A stretch of 64,000 bases of DNA from Aaosphaeria pasadenensis. Taxonomy: Eukaryota > Ascomycota > Dothideomycetes > Pleosporales. The position numbers were made by a program, and so were the translations under genes. Below the pieces are notes generated by a model. The model ran no database searches, had not been told where the DNA came from, and worked only from the letters and a program-made list of their open reading frames with translations. Below, piece after piece: positions 45,001 to 56,280 of the stretch. The DNA lies in contig JAKLMB010000003.1 of the NCBI GenBank assembly GCA_022813625.1, positions 434,001-498,000 of the forward strand. The letters are read 5' to 3'. Positions within the stretch are counted from its first letter, which is position 1. Every line of letters starts with the position of its first letter.

Positions 45001-48000
45001 ATGCCACCCATTCTCCCCCGCAAACGCCTGCAATCCGACTCCCCACCCGCCGCGGAATCGCATCGCCCGCCAAAGCGACACCACCATGCGCCGCGCAACA
45101 ACAGCGGAAAGCACTCCGTCTTCCGCGACCTCGACGCTGCGCCCGCGCACCGCAAAGTCCTCCGCACGCCCTCGCAGACAGAAGCCCTCCTCGGCGCAGA
45201 CTCCTCCTCCTCCTCTTCGCTCAGCTCGGCGGCCAGCAACAGCGACGACTCGGACGAGTTTGAAGACGTCCAGATCGGAACATCAAGTAACAGCGCGGCG
45301 ACTGTGAAGGGGAAGTCGAAAGCACAAGTTGCCGCCGCCGACGACGACCCCTCGAGCGAAGAGGAAGAAGAAGACTGGGAAGACGCACTAGGCCAACACC
45401 ACCAAGTCCACGACGACGAGCCCATCCCTGAAGTCTCGGGCGACCTCAACCTCAACCTATCCGCCAACGCTGCGCCGAATGCTTACGCGTTCAAGCCGGA
45501 CGGGAAGAAAGGGCCCACGAAGATCCAGCGGCAGATACGGAGTCACACACATTGTATGCATGTTCAGTTTCTCATGTATCATAATGGGCTGAGGAATGTC
45601 TGGATACAGGATAAGAAGGTGCAGGAGATTCTGGTGGAAAAGATGACGGTGGGGGCGTGGAAGGAACTTGAACAGTATTGGAGGGACGCGGGGATTGAGA
45701 ATGGGGTTGAGAGGGTTGTGGGTGGGAAGGTGCCGGCGAAGATTGCGAAGGAGGTGCGCGCGCAGGCGAGGTGGAAGGATGCGAAGACGAAGGGCGTCAA
45801 GGTGTACGCTGGACCGGAAGCGAAGAAAGGGGGGAAGAAGGGGAAGGCTGGTTCGAGTAAAGAGATGGAGGGAAAGGGAGATAAGGGGACGAGAGGGAGT
45901 GAGCGGAATCAGCGCGATTGGGGCGCGTCGTCTGATCGTCTAGAGCCGAATAGACCGAACATGTCTGCTGGAGATCCTCTGCTGAGGCTTCTGACGTACC
46001 TTGCTGCGCTGTGGAAGTCGCATTTTAAAGTGAGGGCCCCGAGTCTCAGGAAGAGAGGGTATCTGGAGCCTGCTGTTCTTGAGGCAGAGATTCGTGCTTG
46101 GAGAGAGAGCGGCAATGAACCTGAGTTCTTCGGCGAGCGCGTAGAGACCAAGGAGGCATTCCGCGAGCTGGCGAGGAAGTGTGAAGGCAGCAGGGACGTC
46201 GGGCAGCAGCTCTTCACTGCCCTGTTACGCGGCTTGGGCATTGAGAGCCGCATGGTTGCGAGTCTTCAGCCGGTAGGGTTTGGTTGGAGTCAAGCAGAAG
46301 AGGGCAAACCCAAAGATCTAGAGAAGCTGAAAGCTATGCTGAAGCAGCCGCCAAAGTCACAGGCATTAGTCAATGGCAAAGGGAAAGGAAAGGGGAAAGC
46401 CAGGAATTCGAAAGGATCGAAAGACAGTCCTATTGATGTCGGCGACGAGGATTCCAGCGCACTCAGCGACGCAATCTCTATATCATCAGATTCGGACGTC
46501 TCTATATCATCAGATTCGGACGTCTCTACACAACGGGTGAAGCAACGCGCTCATCCAGCGCCTCCTTTTCCTACGTACTGGACTGAAGCAATATCAGACT
46601 TGACACACACCCCCATAGCCGTCTGCCCAGGAAACCATCCACAACGCTCCATCGTCGCCCCCTCATCAAACGCAGAAGCACTGAAAGACTTCTACATCCG
46701 CAGCAGCACGACCGAAAAATCCAAGCAAGTCTTCGCCTACATCGTCGCCTTCTCATCCGACCGCACAGCCAAAGACGTCACGACCCGCTACCTCCCCAAC
46801 CACCAATGGCCCGGCCGAACCAAAGGCTTCCGCATGCCCATCGAGAAGATCCCCATCCACAACAAGCGCGGCAAGGTCAAGAAGTGGGAAGAATTCGACT
46901 GGTTCAAATCCGTGATGCGGCCCTACGCCCGCAGCCACCAGCACCGCCAACTGCACGACGAAATCGAAGACGAAGGGGACCTCGTGCCCAAGAAACCCGA
47001 CAAGCCGAAGCACATGGACGAGGAGGGCGGCAAGGAGACACTCCAGGGTTACAAAAACTCCGCCGAATACGTCCTCGAGCGGCATCTGCGCCGCGAAGAG
47101 GCGCTCAGGCCCGGCGCGAAAATTGTCCGGCATTTCGTAACAGGTAAGGGCGACAAGGAGAAGAGCGAACCTGTGTATCGCCGCAAGGACATTGCGACGT
47201 GCAAGACGGTTGAGTCGTGGCATAAGGAGGGCCGCGAGGTCAGGATCGGAGAGCAGCCGTTGAAATTGGTACCCATCCGCGCGGTCACGGTCACCCGGAA
47301 GCGGGAGATCGAGGAGCGGGAGAGGGTCGAGGGAGAGAAGGCGAAGCAGGGGCTGTACGCCAGATCGCAGACTGAGTGGATTATCCCCGACCCGATACAG
47401 GATGGGAAGATACCGCGCAATGCGTTCGGAAACATCGATGTCTATGTCCCGACGATGATACCGAAAGGAGCGGTTCACATTCCCCTGAGGGGGACCGCGA
47501 AGATCTGTCGGAAGCTGGGCGTCGACTACGCGGAAGCGTGCACCGGATTCGAGTTCGGGAAACAGCGGGCTGTCCCGATACTCACTGGCGTCGTCGTCGC
47601 GGCCGAGAACGAGGACCTGGTGATCGATGCGTGGGAGGTCGAGCAGGCGGCTAAGGAGAAGAAGGAGGCGGACAAGAGGGAAGCCCTCCTCCTGGGCCTG
47701 TGGAAGAAATTCTACGTTGGGCTACGGATCGTGCATCGCATGAAGGCGGAATACGGCGAAGACGCCGAGCTGCCTCCTGTTGAGCATAAAGCGACGAAAG
47801 CAGCCAAGAAATCGGAATGGGATACTTTCAAAGATCATCAAGATTTCGAGGGTGGGTTCCTGAGAGAGGAGGATCCCGGCCATCATGATCAGCCTGCTGC
47901 AGGCGGCTTTGTACGGGAGGATGACGAGGAGGCCATGGCTGGTGGATTCTTCCCTGCGAGTCAAGAAGAGCAGGATCATAATCACGCTTCACACTTGACA

Positions 48001-48546
48001 ATCGACCACGGCGAACAAGAACAACACACTCCATCTACCCTAGCAGACGTATCCCACCGCGCTCCTATCTCCCTCCACTCCGCCCTACAAGACGAAGCCG
48101 TCCCCGACGACGCCGACAGTGACGAAGACATGGAAACCAACAATATCGACGACGCCGACGAACCCTCAGAAGAAGAAGAACCCCCCTCCCGCAACATCCG
48201 CAAACCTCGCAATCGCCCTAACCCATCACCACCTAGAACCCGCACTACAAAATCCCAACCCGACCCCTCAACCTCTTCCTCATCCCCGCTCTCCCAGCTC
48301 TCCTCCCCACCCACAGACGACGAAGAACAATCTCCCGTCGACGACACCCCTTACGTAGCGCCGAAGCGCAGAGCAGCAGCGAAGAAGTCGGAGGAGAAAG
48401 TTAAGAGCCATTTCTTTGCTCACGGCAGCGACGACGAGACAGATTTGACGGATAGGTCGCCGAGGAAAGGGGTGAGGGGTGGAATGGGTGGGAGTAGAGG
48501 ACGGGGTAGGGGGAGGGGGAGAAGAGGCAGGGGGAAGAGTTCCTAA
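45001..48546 (+). CDS. rad4: Rad4/XPC DNA-damage recognition protein
   Basis: Intronless, 1181 residues. Recognises helix-distorting lesions and starts global-genome nucleotide excision repair with Rad23; nuclear. Residues 1-165 are disordered and Ser/acidic. The transglutaminase-like domain starts at RSHTHCMHVQFLMYHNGLRN (about 180) and resumes after a Lys-rich insertion (LLRLLTYLAALWKSHFKVRA) to end near FPTYWTEAI. BHD1 follows around 685-705 (NSAEYVLERHLRREEALRPG), then BHD2 (EPVYRRKDIATCKTVESWH) and BHD3 (about 790-885, TEWIIPDPIQDGKIPRNAFG, AVPILTGVVV). The C-terminal 250 residues are acidic and end in an RGG-like run (GGMGGSRGRGRGRG). Longer than yeast Rad4 (754 aa) because of disordered tails. 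A 24-bp internal duplication gives two SISSDSDV copies. Confidence 0.95.
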   Translation: MPPILPRKRLQSDSPPAAESHRPPKRHHHAPRNNSGKHSVFRDLDAAPAHRKVLRTPSQTEALLGADSSSSSSLSSAASNSDDSDEFEDVQIGTSSNSAATVKGKSKAQVAAADDDPSSEEEEEDWEDALGQHHQVHDDEPIPEVSGDLNLNLSANAAPNAYAFKPDGKKGPTKIQRQIRSHTHCMHVQFLMYHNGLRNVWIQDKKVQEILVEKMTVGAWKELEQYWRDAGIENGVERVVGGKVPAKIAKEVRAQARWKDAKTKGVKVYAGPEAKKGGKKGKAGSSKEMEGKGDKGTRGSERNQRDWGASSDRLEPNRPNMSAGDPLLRLLTYLAALWKSHFKVRAPSLRKRGYLEPAVLEAEIRAWRESGNEPEFFGERVETKEAFRELARKCEGSRDVGQQLFTALLRGLGIESRMVASLQPVGFGWSQAEEGKPKDLEKLKAMLKQPPKSQALVNGKGKGKGKARNSKGSKDSPIDVGDEDSSALSDAISISSDSDVSISSDSDVSTQRVKQRAHPAPPFPTYWTEAISDLTHTPIAVCPGNHPQRSIVAPSSNAEALKDFYIRSSTTEKSKQVFAYIVAFSSDRTAKDVTTRYLPNHQWPGRTKGFRMPIEKIPIHNKRGKVKKWEEFDWFKSVMRPYARSHQHRQLHDEIEDEGDLVPKKPDKPKHMDEEGGKETLQGYKNSAEYVLERHLRREEALRPGAKIVRHFVTGKGDKEKSEPVYRRKDIATCKTVESWHKEGREVRIGEQPLKLVPIRAVTVTRKREIEERERVEGEKAKQGLYARSQTEWIIPDPIQDGKIPRNAFGNIDVYVPTMIPKGAVHIPLRGTAKICRKLGVDYAEACTGFEFGKQRAVPILTGVVVAAENEDLVIDAWEVEQAAKEKKEADKREALLLGLWKKFYVGLRIVHRMKAEYGEDAELPPVEHKATKAAKKSEWDTFKDHQDFEGGFLREEDPGHHDQPAAGGFVREDDEEAMAGGFFPASQEEQDHNHASHLTIDHGEQEQHTPSTLADVSHRAPISLHSALQDEAVPDDADSDEDMETNNIDDADEPSEEEEPPSRNIRKPRNRPNPSPPRTRTTKSQPDPSTSSSSPLSQLSSPPTDDEEQSPVDDTPYVAPKRRAAAKKSEEKVKSHFFAHGSDDETDLTDRSPRKGVRGGMGGSRGRGRGRGRRGRGKSS
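46475..46522 (+). repeat. Two tandem 24-bp units in rad4
   Basis: TCTCTATATCATCAGATTCG-GACG occurs at 46475-46498 and again, without a mismatch, at 46499-46522. In frame it encodes SISSDSDV twice. Confidence 0.95.
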
Positions 48547-49793
48547 GGCTGGTATATAATAGCTTGGATTGTGTAGATATATAGGACAGGAGGAGAGATG
48601 TAGGTGTAATAAGAGGAATACAGAATACATTACATCGTGTGTACGTGTTTGCTTGTGTATGGCAGCACCCTCTCCCCGCCTCTCTGTATCGCTCTCTTTA
48701 CGAGAGGAATTGAATGCAGCGCACGTCTATTATAGTTTAAACTTGTAAATGTAAGAAGAATGGGCATGTACCATACAGTCGCACCAGGAGTTGCCAGAGT
48801 TCCCTTGACAGGAGTGACGTATGAGGCGCGCAACATTGAAGGTATTATTGAGAAGCGTACATCAGTTAGAATCCAGATCTGCTCTGTCACTAGAGTTATT
48901 AAGATCATGATGAAAGGCAAGCTTTGTAGATCTGATTGCTTCATTTGCTGTTGTGTCGAGAATTCTCCAATCAGCCCTTTGCCATGGGTACAGATGAAAC
49001 ACAGCCACAAGCAAAAGAGATAACCGACGTCCAAGGCCTTCAAAGTTCCCGTTGTTGACCCCAGGCCATTGTGAAACAGAGTCACCTAAAATCATGGCAT
49101 TTGCGATCAACCCGGGACTTTTATCGCAGCTGCAAGCGACCTAGCATTATCTCGAACTATTGGTTTACCTACGTCTTAACATTTCCAACATGATTTATTC
49201 AAAGCCTTACGATCGCTCTGTGAAGTCCATGGCTAAATTTTCCTGACCAATAGCTTTCACCGCCGGTCGTCATTGGCCTCTCTGATTCCTCAGGCGCTTT
49301 CCTGCAAGGGTTCGTTGGGTAGCATCCGACTCCGCCTTTCTGATTCAGCTGGGAAGGCGCTACAGCCGCATAATATAAGTACGGCCCTCAGCCTTGCAAC
49401 TTCAATCGACTGGTTAACTCTTCACCATGACACACTACTCATAGCTATCATAGTCACCGCGACATCTTGTCTACACAAGTACTGGAAGTTTCTTGTTTAT
49501 CAACTTCTAGATCACCGAAGGCTTCTTATGTTGGACGTTCCTTGCAAGAAAACAGCAGTCTAATCGTTCATTTTGATAGCCTGACAGCTGCAAGATTGAG
49601 AACCTGAATACAGTAAGCATTGCAAGAAAAGCGACTGTACTGCAGCTATGCTTTGCTATCTTTGAAAGACACTTTTCGCCGACGAGGAAGTAGATTCCCT
49701 AGAACAATCTCAGCATCCTGATCCCTAGACTCTCCCCCGAAAAAGGAAAACACCAGGAAACCCAGTATTAGTTAGCACAATTCAAACTTAGAC
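48547..49793. other. Intergenic, rad4 to kinase gene
   Basis: About 1.2 kb of moderate AT content. Small ORFs on both strands have no recognised features. It holds the rad4 3' end and the kinase promoter. Confidence 0.45.
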
Positions 49794-52112
49794 ATGTCGG
49801 GCATACGGCGTGAAGTTGGTATTTACTCCAGCCAACGAGACGCTGGGCCAACGGAACCGGAAGGTCCAAACCGATCACACGAATATCCAGGCCGTATACA
49901 GAACTTTCCAAATCAGAACGAGGACTGCATTATATTTGGTATATCTTCAGTCATCAAGCTTCTCCTCGATTATTTCTACCAATCTGAATATCCGCTGGAA
50001 CCTACAACTATAAAGAACCTCAAAGGCCGCCAGCTTCTACTCCTCGGGGAACTACTGCTCGAACTTAATTGCTGGATGGATACATGCGACCATCAAAATT
50101 GTAAACATCCTCCTATTTATTGCCTATCAGGGTTACTCTGCCATCATCTTCGAATACTGTGGTGGACAGAATTCGACACGAGAGTCTCGCGGGGTTCCCA
50201 ATACACCGAACTCCACCTCCGAAGCCGATTTCATCGATTATGGCGCCTGGACTGCACAGCCCTCAGAGAACAACCACCAGAAGAGTACAAACTCGCACTT
50301 GCATCATTGGGAGCAATCTCAGCTAAGTTTGGGTCGAAAACCCGCGAGAGGGTCGGTGTAACTCAGCTGCTCTCAAGGGCAGTGGTGCTGGATCAGACTT
50401 CCCTGAAGAAAAATGTTTACATTGATCGCATACTCCCTCGTATGAGGTTAGAGAAGCTAGATGCAGCCCCGACCCGGCATGAGCTCAAGGGAATGAGGAG
50501 TGCCACTACGGTACTGACTAGACACGCTCTTTCGGAAACGATCCTTTCTGCACATGAAGAAGAAAAAGCAGGGAAAAGACGAAAAGATTACAAAGAAGAT
50601 GATGATGATGACAATGACGAAGACGATCATGATGATGATGACGAAGACGACGATGATGATGACGAAGACGACGATGATGATGACGAAGACGACGATGATG
50701 ATGACGAAGAAGACGATGATAGCGATGCCTGGTCAAGCCAAGACGAGGATACATGCTCAGTCGTCACTCGAGGCACATTTCAAACAGCCAACACGAATTT
50801 CACATCCTCGACCTACTTTACCGCCGTGACTGGGTCAGGAAATGGACCACATACGGCTTCAGTTAGACTACAGGAGTCAGCCACCCAGGACTTCCTAGGA
50901 ACCTTCCCTAAATACTGACATCAGAATAGACATCATAAGTATTCTCAATTGTTGAGCGAGAGAAATCTCTGGCCGGTCGATCCACATAAAGAACAAGATT
51001 GGTCAGGCAGGGGTCAACATGCCGAATTTACCAAAGAAGAAAAGCCCCTCATTGACAAGATATTGCAAGTCGAAGACGACCTCGGTAGCTCCAACACAAC
51101 TATAGTGCAGCTTGTCCGATGCAAACGAATCTTTCTAGCCAGAAAAACAATCCGGTGCAATCGGAACTTTCCCAAACGCAGGGCTATAGAAGAGGTAGCC
51201 CACCTAACAAAGCTTAATCACTCTCACATTATTCAAGTTATCGGAACATACACAAGAGGGAACGAACTCTCAATCCTGCTCTACCCGGCTACACAATATA
51301 ATCTTGAAGTGTTTTTGCAAGAACTTGATCCGACAAGCCTTGACATTTCGGAGTGGGAGAAACGTAGGTTATCTTTACGGAATTTCTTTAGCTGTCTTTC
51401 CCATGCTGTGGCCTATCTCCGAAGAAATCTGGTAAAACACATGGACATCAAACCTCAGAACATACTTGTACGCGATCTGCGCGAGAGTGTGATGAACAGC
51501 GCGGGCGACTTCAAGGTATACATTGCGGATTTCGACATTGCTAGGTCCTACAGATCACTCGAAGAGACCGTGACTGAAGGTCGCACTGCTTTCACACGCA
51601 AATATGCAGCACCTGAAGTTGCCAAAGGAGCCTCTCGTGACCTCTCTGTCGATGTGTTTTCGCTCGGTTGTGTCTTTGTCGAAATGGCTGTTGCCCTCGC
51701 ATACCCGGGGATTCTTCCCTCAAGCGATCAGGGCATGACCACCAAGGAACTATTCAGCTATATTTCCACGAGGCACCTGTATAGCCTTTACAAGGATGTT
51801 TACGAGCTCGAAGGTGATCCTGCATCTAGACTGCAAAAAATGCTCGACAAGAACGAACATGGTAATACGTCATACCAGGCGAACTTACCTGCAGTCAGGA
51901 AATTCCTGTTAGGGCTGGAGTTCCACGGAATCCGCAACGTTGACTCATATATGAAATTGGTGGCAAAGACTACTGCTCGGATGATGAACGAGAACCCGAA
52001 GAACAGACCCTCGACCGCGGATCTCGAACACATATTCAATCCTCCGTCCAAATGTTGCAGGCAGCAAGCTGATGTCCTTGAGGCAGCACCAGACAAGACA
52101 CCACCGGGATGA
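49794..52112 (+). CDS. Divergent fungal protein kinase with long N-terminal extension
   Basis: Two open blocks in the same frame, 49794-50918 and 50919-52112, are separated only by a TGA at 50916. A 63-nt in-frame intron (50862-50924; GTTAGA donor, CTGAC, ATCAG acceptor) removes it and gives 751 residues. The second block has no useful ATG of its own, so a single gene is likely. Residues 1-260 are unrecognised. A 21-bp repeat encodes a long Asp/Glu tract (about 265-310). The C-terminal kinase domain has the lysine strand FLARKTI, an alpha-C glutamate, KHMDIKPQNILV (HMD for HRD), ADFDIA (DFD for DFG), KYAAPEVA (APE) and DVFSLGCVFVEM. Catalytic Lys, both Asp and Asn are present, so activity is possible despite changes. 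If the intron is not real, the gene is a broken copy. The donor is not a strong one and the branch lies close to the acceptor. Confidence 0.7.
50631..50714 (+). repeat. Four tandem 21-bp units encoding an acidic tract
   Basis: GATGATGATGACGAAGACGA-C repeats at 50631, 50652 and 50673 exactly, and at 50694 with one change. Each unit encodes DDDDEDD, inside the kinase gene. Confidence 0.95.
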
Positions 52113-52142
52113 GTTAACTACGAAGACGCATGATCCTCCTGA

Positions 52143-52433
52143 GCCCACAATGATAGCATTCCAGTACAGTTGGAAAAGCTGAAGGCTATCGCAATTTCAC
52201 CTGTCCACATGGTACCTTCAGAAATCAGCGATTACAAAGAATTGGCCAATGTTCTAGCGAATAGATTGTAGCAGGAAGAAGCAGATAAAGAGACAAAGCA
52301 AGAAGAAGTAGATAAGGAATCAGATGAGGAAGTGAAGGAAGACGCAAAGAAAGACAAAAAGGAAAAAGCAAAGGAAACAGCAAAGGAAGAATCGCACGAA
52401 CAAGGAAAGGATGAAGCAGAAGAAGAGAAGTAA
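52143..52433 (+). pseudogene. Possible decayed C-terminal extension of the kinase gene
   Basis: The frame of the kinase continues after its stop: three TGA codons occur at 52110, 52131 and 52140, then 42 codons without a stop (LKAIAISPVHMVPSEISDYK in it), a TAG at 52269, and 53 codons of Lys/Glu-rich sequence to TAA at 52431. Both parts read like protein, and the Lys/Glu block (QEEADKETKQEEVDKE) begins straight after the TAG, which could be a changed CAG. A tail lost by mutation or reached by an unseen intron would explain it; chance coding look in purine-rich DNA is the alternative. Confidence 0.3.
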
Positions 52434-55400
52434 GAGGCACAGGAATACAAAGGAGGAGAAAAAAGCAGAAGAGACGAATGGCCTGAACTGAAAAGATAAC
52501 TTTAAAACATCACGTACGGAGTACTTGCGGTTGTAGATATCCAAAGCAACCAACTATACTCCCTTCTCAGCTAGTTATTCAGCTCCCATATTTCTCTCCA
52601 AGCATGATCCCTATCTCCTCTCGTCGCTGGACTAGCGGGACGATCCGGCGCCGCCGAAATAGATCCCGTTCTTAGAACACAAAGTGGAAGCGAGGGGAAA
52701 GAACTTGCTTTTGCTGCGCGCGATCGTGAGAAGGCTGTGTTTGCATTCTACCTACCTAATGTTCGATGTAACGATATTTCCTAAAACGTACAGTATAATC
52801 ATCGTGCCATTGCCTGCAATGGCTGCGCCAGGCCTTGGAGGAGAGATGCAGGCTTGATGGGAAGAACGTACGAGTTTAGGAAAAGAAAATATAGCGGTGG
52901 AAAAAGAAAATTAACCTCTTCCTGCTACCTACCTATCTGTTCCTCGGAAGACATTGCACAGTGTTTTATCCCCATCCCTCTACCCAACACCACAAGTACG
53001 TTCAACCAAAACCACGCAGCGAGACTACACGGCACCCGACAAAATCTCCCCTTTCGTATCCGCTATACAAAGATATTCGAAAGGGGGCCGGGGGCCGACC
53101 GGCCGGGTTGGGGTTTCTATGATTTTTATATTAAAGGTACGAAAGACTCCGTATCTCACGGGGGGCTTCTGTCTATGTTTTCTTGGCTCCCCTCGGTTGG
53201 GAACTCGGACAAAGGCACAAGTGGTACGGAGTAGAGGTGGTCGATATGTGGGGGGTAGCTGAGGAGAATGTGACCGTAGGGTGGTGGGGTGGGGAAGGGT
53301 ATGGTGTTCTAGAAGTATTTTCTTTTTGTTCTTGATGTCTTTCTTTCCTCGGGCGAGGTTGGGAGAGGTTGGGAAGTGATTCAGAGCGATTGAAGATGGG
53401 AGGGAGTATTAAGAGGTGGTTGGACAGAGGGATGGTGGGTGTTCTTGATGTTGAGGGTGAGGAGCTGAAGAGGAGCCCGTACTCCAGGTTCTGCGAACTC
53501 TGGGTACGAAGTAGATGGGTGCTAGACGTATGGGGAGCGTTAGGTAAGGTCATGATTATGGTCAGGTGGGATTCTTTGTGATACAGTGAGTTTGGGGTTG
53601 ACATGTAATCCGGAGGAATTATAGAAGTGCGCATAGACGTTCACTCTTCCACCAGAACGACGGCGCAATGTCAATGGATTGTCTTGTCTCAAACCCCACT
53701 TCTGCCATCTACGTCCGTCTATGCACGTCGACGAAATGGGAAGATCATTCTCAGAAGGACAAGAAAATGAAAAAATAAAAATAAAGCAACGGAGCCAATT
53801 TTTTGTTTTTCAATTTGTGTGCGCTGGCTATGTCATATGCGAATTCGAATCCATGCACGACCGGATTGGATAGAAGTGTCTGCTGTGCATTGCTTTTAGC
53901 TTCTGACTTAGATTTTTTTTTTCGAGGCGGCGGGCGCGGGCGCGGGCGATGCGATGGCGCTGGCTGCGGCGGCGGCACATGAACGAACGAACGTGGATTG
54001 ACGTGTCAGTAGAGCCACTAACTACTGTGTAGTTATGCAGCAAGCAGCGAGCGGTAAGGCAAGGCAGGGGAGTGTATGTATGTACAGTAGGATGAAAGGA
54101 ACAATTTGGACAACGCATCGTTTGAGGATGCGAACTGGAGGGATAAGCTCGCGAGGAAATCCAATGGAAGGGGAGATTGTTGTTCTTTTATGGGAGCTGA
54201 GGTTGTCGTGCGCCTCACTGTTTAGGCGGTGATGGTTCTGTGGGGAGTTTTGAGGCTGTTAGTGGACTCGACCGGTGATGGTAGATTGATCGGTGTGACC
54301 TGTGGGTAGCATATTGCATACAGTGCGAAAGATGAATGTAGTTTTTTGTTTAGAGTCAAGGGCGGTTGGCTTTGTATTGAAGTCGGTAGTTAGCCATTTC
54401 AGACAAGAGATTGAGGACTTAATTCAAGATGCATCAAAAGTTGAAACGGAATCCTGCACGTTGCTGATGTGAAGCTCTTCGCAGATGAATGTTCGCTAGG
54501 TTGCGGATATCGGAGCCCGTCGGCGTTGGTTGGCTCGCACTTGCATGCTGCCATGTTACCCAAAGCGCGTGGGCTTTTCAGGAAGAACATGAGATCTGAT
54601 GAAAGTCATTGGTACTCTGGTACATATCCTACGTTGGTTGTCCCGATGGAGAGGACGTGTGGTGCAGCGATGGGGAGATCGGTACTCCATGTCAAGGGCC
54701 GGGTTGATGCTCCGGCGGGGCGTCTTCATTATTGAAGTCAAGTCTGTCAAGGATGGTCATGTATGGTGGACTGAATGGAGGCACATAACCGGCAAGTTAC
54801 TCTTTTTTGCTCCTGCAGGAAAGAGTTGCATTTCCAAAGTGGAGCGTACTTTGTCTCCGTACAGTAGGCTAATGTACTGTACCTCAACAGTAAGAGGGGG
54901 TGTGGTAGGGAGGGGAAGTTGATGTATGTCTCAACTTCTTCTTTCTTTTTTTCTCCAGCATGTCTCTCCTGACACAATGGGAGAGGCTGGTCGTTCTGTT
55001 GAACAAGAACAGGATCAAGATGAAGCCGTTTGTAATAAGACAATGAGACGTTTTCATTATACCCCATGGATTGTGGAGGGAGATGCAATTGAGTCCTCCG
55101 AGGGTCGTTGAGGATTGTGGGACGTCAGCGTAGAGTGGCTACCACACCGCCAGTAGCGCCAATCAGGCCAACGTCTTCCGTCTAGGTATGGATGTATCGT
55201 CAATGTTAACGTTATGTGTATGGTCCGTATTCCTTCATCCAGTCAGTCCAGTCTCGCCCTGGTATGATTGATGAGCAGCCTTTGCCCTCTGTGTGCGAGC
55301 TCGGCCCGTTCACTTCAGAGAGAGAGAACCCGCGTCGTCCAATGCTGTTCACGATATGCTTGACCGCCATGCAAGGTAACGCAACCGGCTGAAGCATTGA

Positions 55401-56280
55401 TAAAGATGCTCGCTGAGAGGGGTGGTGCGTTGTGTCGTGACTCCTAATGAAATCTAATCCCCCTGCTGGTCCCCTCATTTTGCGACGTTGTGAATCTTGT
55501 ACTTCTGACCTCTGACTGTGTGCCCAACCCTCGTGCAACGTCCAGCCTCCTTTATTCCTTCTCCCTTTTGTTGGAGGAAGCAGAGCAAAGACATTGTCTT
55601 GACTTGCGTTCGCTCAGCCGGGGATTATTGGATCGTAGTTGAGAGGGTGTGTGTGTGCTTGGGTGTAAGTTGTAGGTTGTCACTGCTGATTGGGCCCTCC
55701 TATTGAATTGTAGGGGGGAAACACCAGCACACCAGGACACCCCAGCCCAGCCATCCATCCCATCCATCCATCCATCCATACCATCTCATCTTCCTCCATC
55801 TTACTGTACAAACACTACAATACCCTGTCCCGGCCTGTACCCAGGACCCATACAGCAAACTCGGACTCATACACACCTAAATTCGATACCTCTCTCTTAC
55901 GCTCTCGACTCATATCACACAGGCCTGAGGCTTCGCTCTCCGTTCCTCTATCGTCAGCCCCCCGGCCTCCTCGTCCTCCCATCTATTCTTCGTCCTCAGC
56001 CTCCTTTTGCGCGCCCCGTCTTGAGCCTCACCCTTGACGATTCCCCTAGGACGTACTGTGTAATTCCCGCGTGTTGTTATACTTGTAATTTCGCCAGTCG
56101 GGTTTATTAGGCCCCAGTCTTGGTTCTGCCGCTTGGGCGTCAACAAAAATATTATTAGGACGCCACGGCCTGCATTTTCTTGAGCGAGGGCCAGGCAGAG
56201 GCCTCGGAACAGAAATTTCAGACAGAAAAGCAAAAGACCTGGCTCATCTGTGCTGCGACGCTCTGCAGCTCCATCCAGAT
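52434..56280. other. Gene-free 3.8 kb upstream of the pseudokinase gene
   Basis: No supported gene. A minus-strand frame of 153 codons at 53173-53634 (Ser/Pro-rich) was considered and not accepted. It has two TACGGAGTA copies (52515, 53225), a G/C run near 53085-53110 and CCAT repeats at 55750-55784. From about 55720 the plus strand is CT/CA-rich and is probably the leader of the gene at 56555. Confidence 0.4.
55750..55784 (+). repeat. (CCAT)n repeat
   Basis: About eight CCAT units with one break, in the CT-rich leader region. Confidence 0.85.

Noticed and set aside
46753..47478. 241-codon minus-strand ORF inside rad4
   Set aside because: Mirror of a GC-biased coding region; the plus strand is a complete Rad4 with all BHD domains.
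50919..52112. Kinase domain as a separate gene starting after the TGA
   Set aside because: The first ATG in this block is deep in the catalytic loop region, which would remove the whole N-lobe.
53173..53634. 153-codon minus-strand Ser/Pro-rich ORF
   Set aside because: Composition is that of the complement of a GA-rich tract; no domain, no splice signals, no leader.
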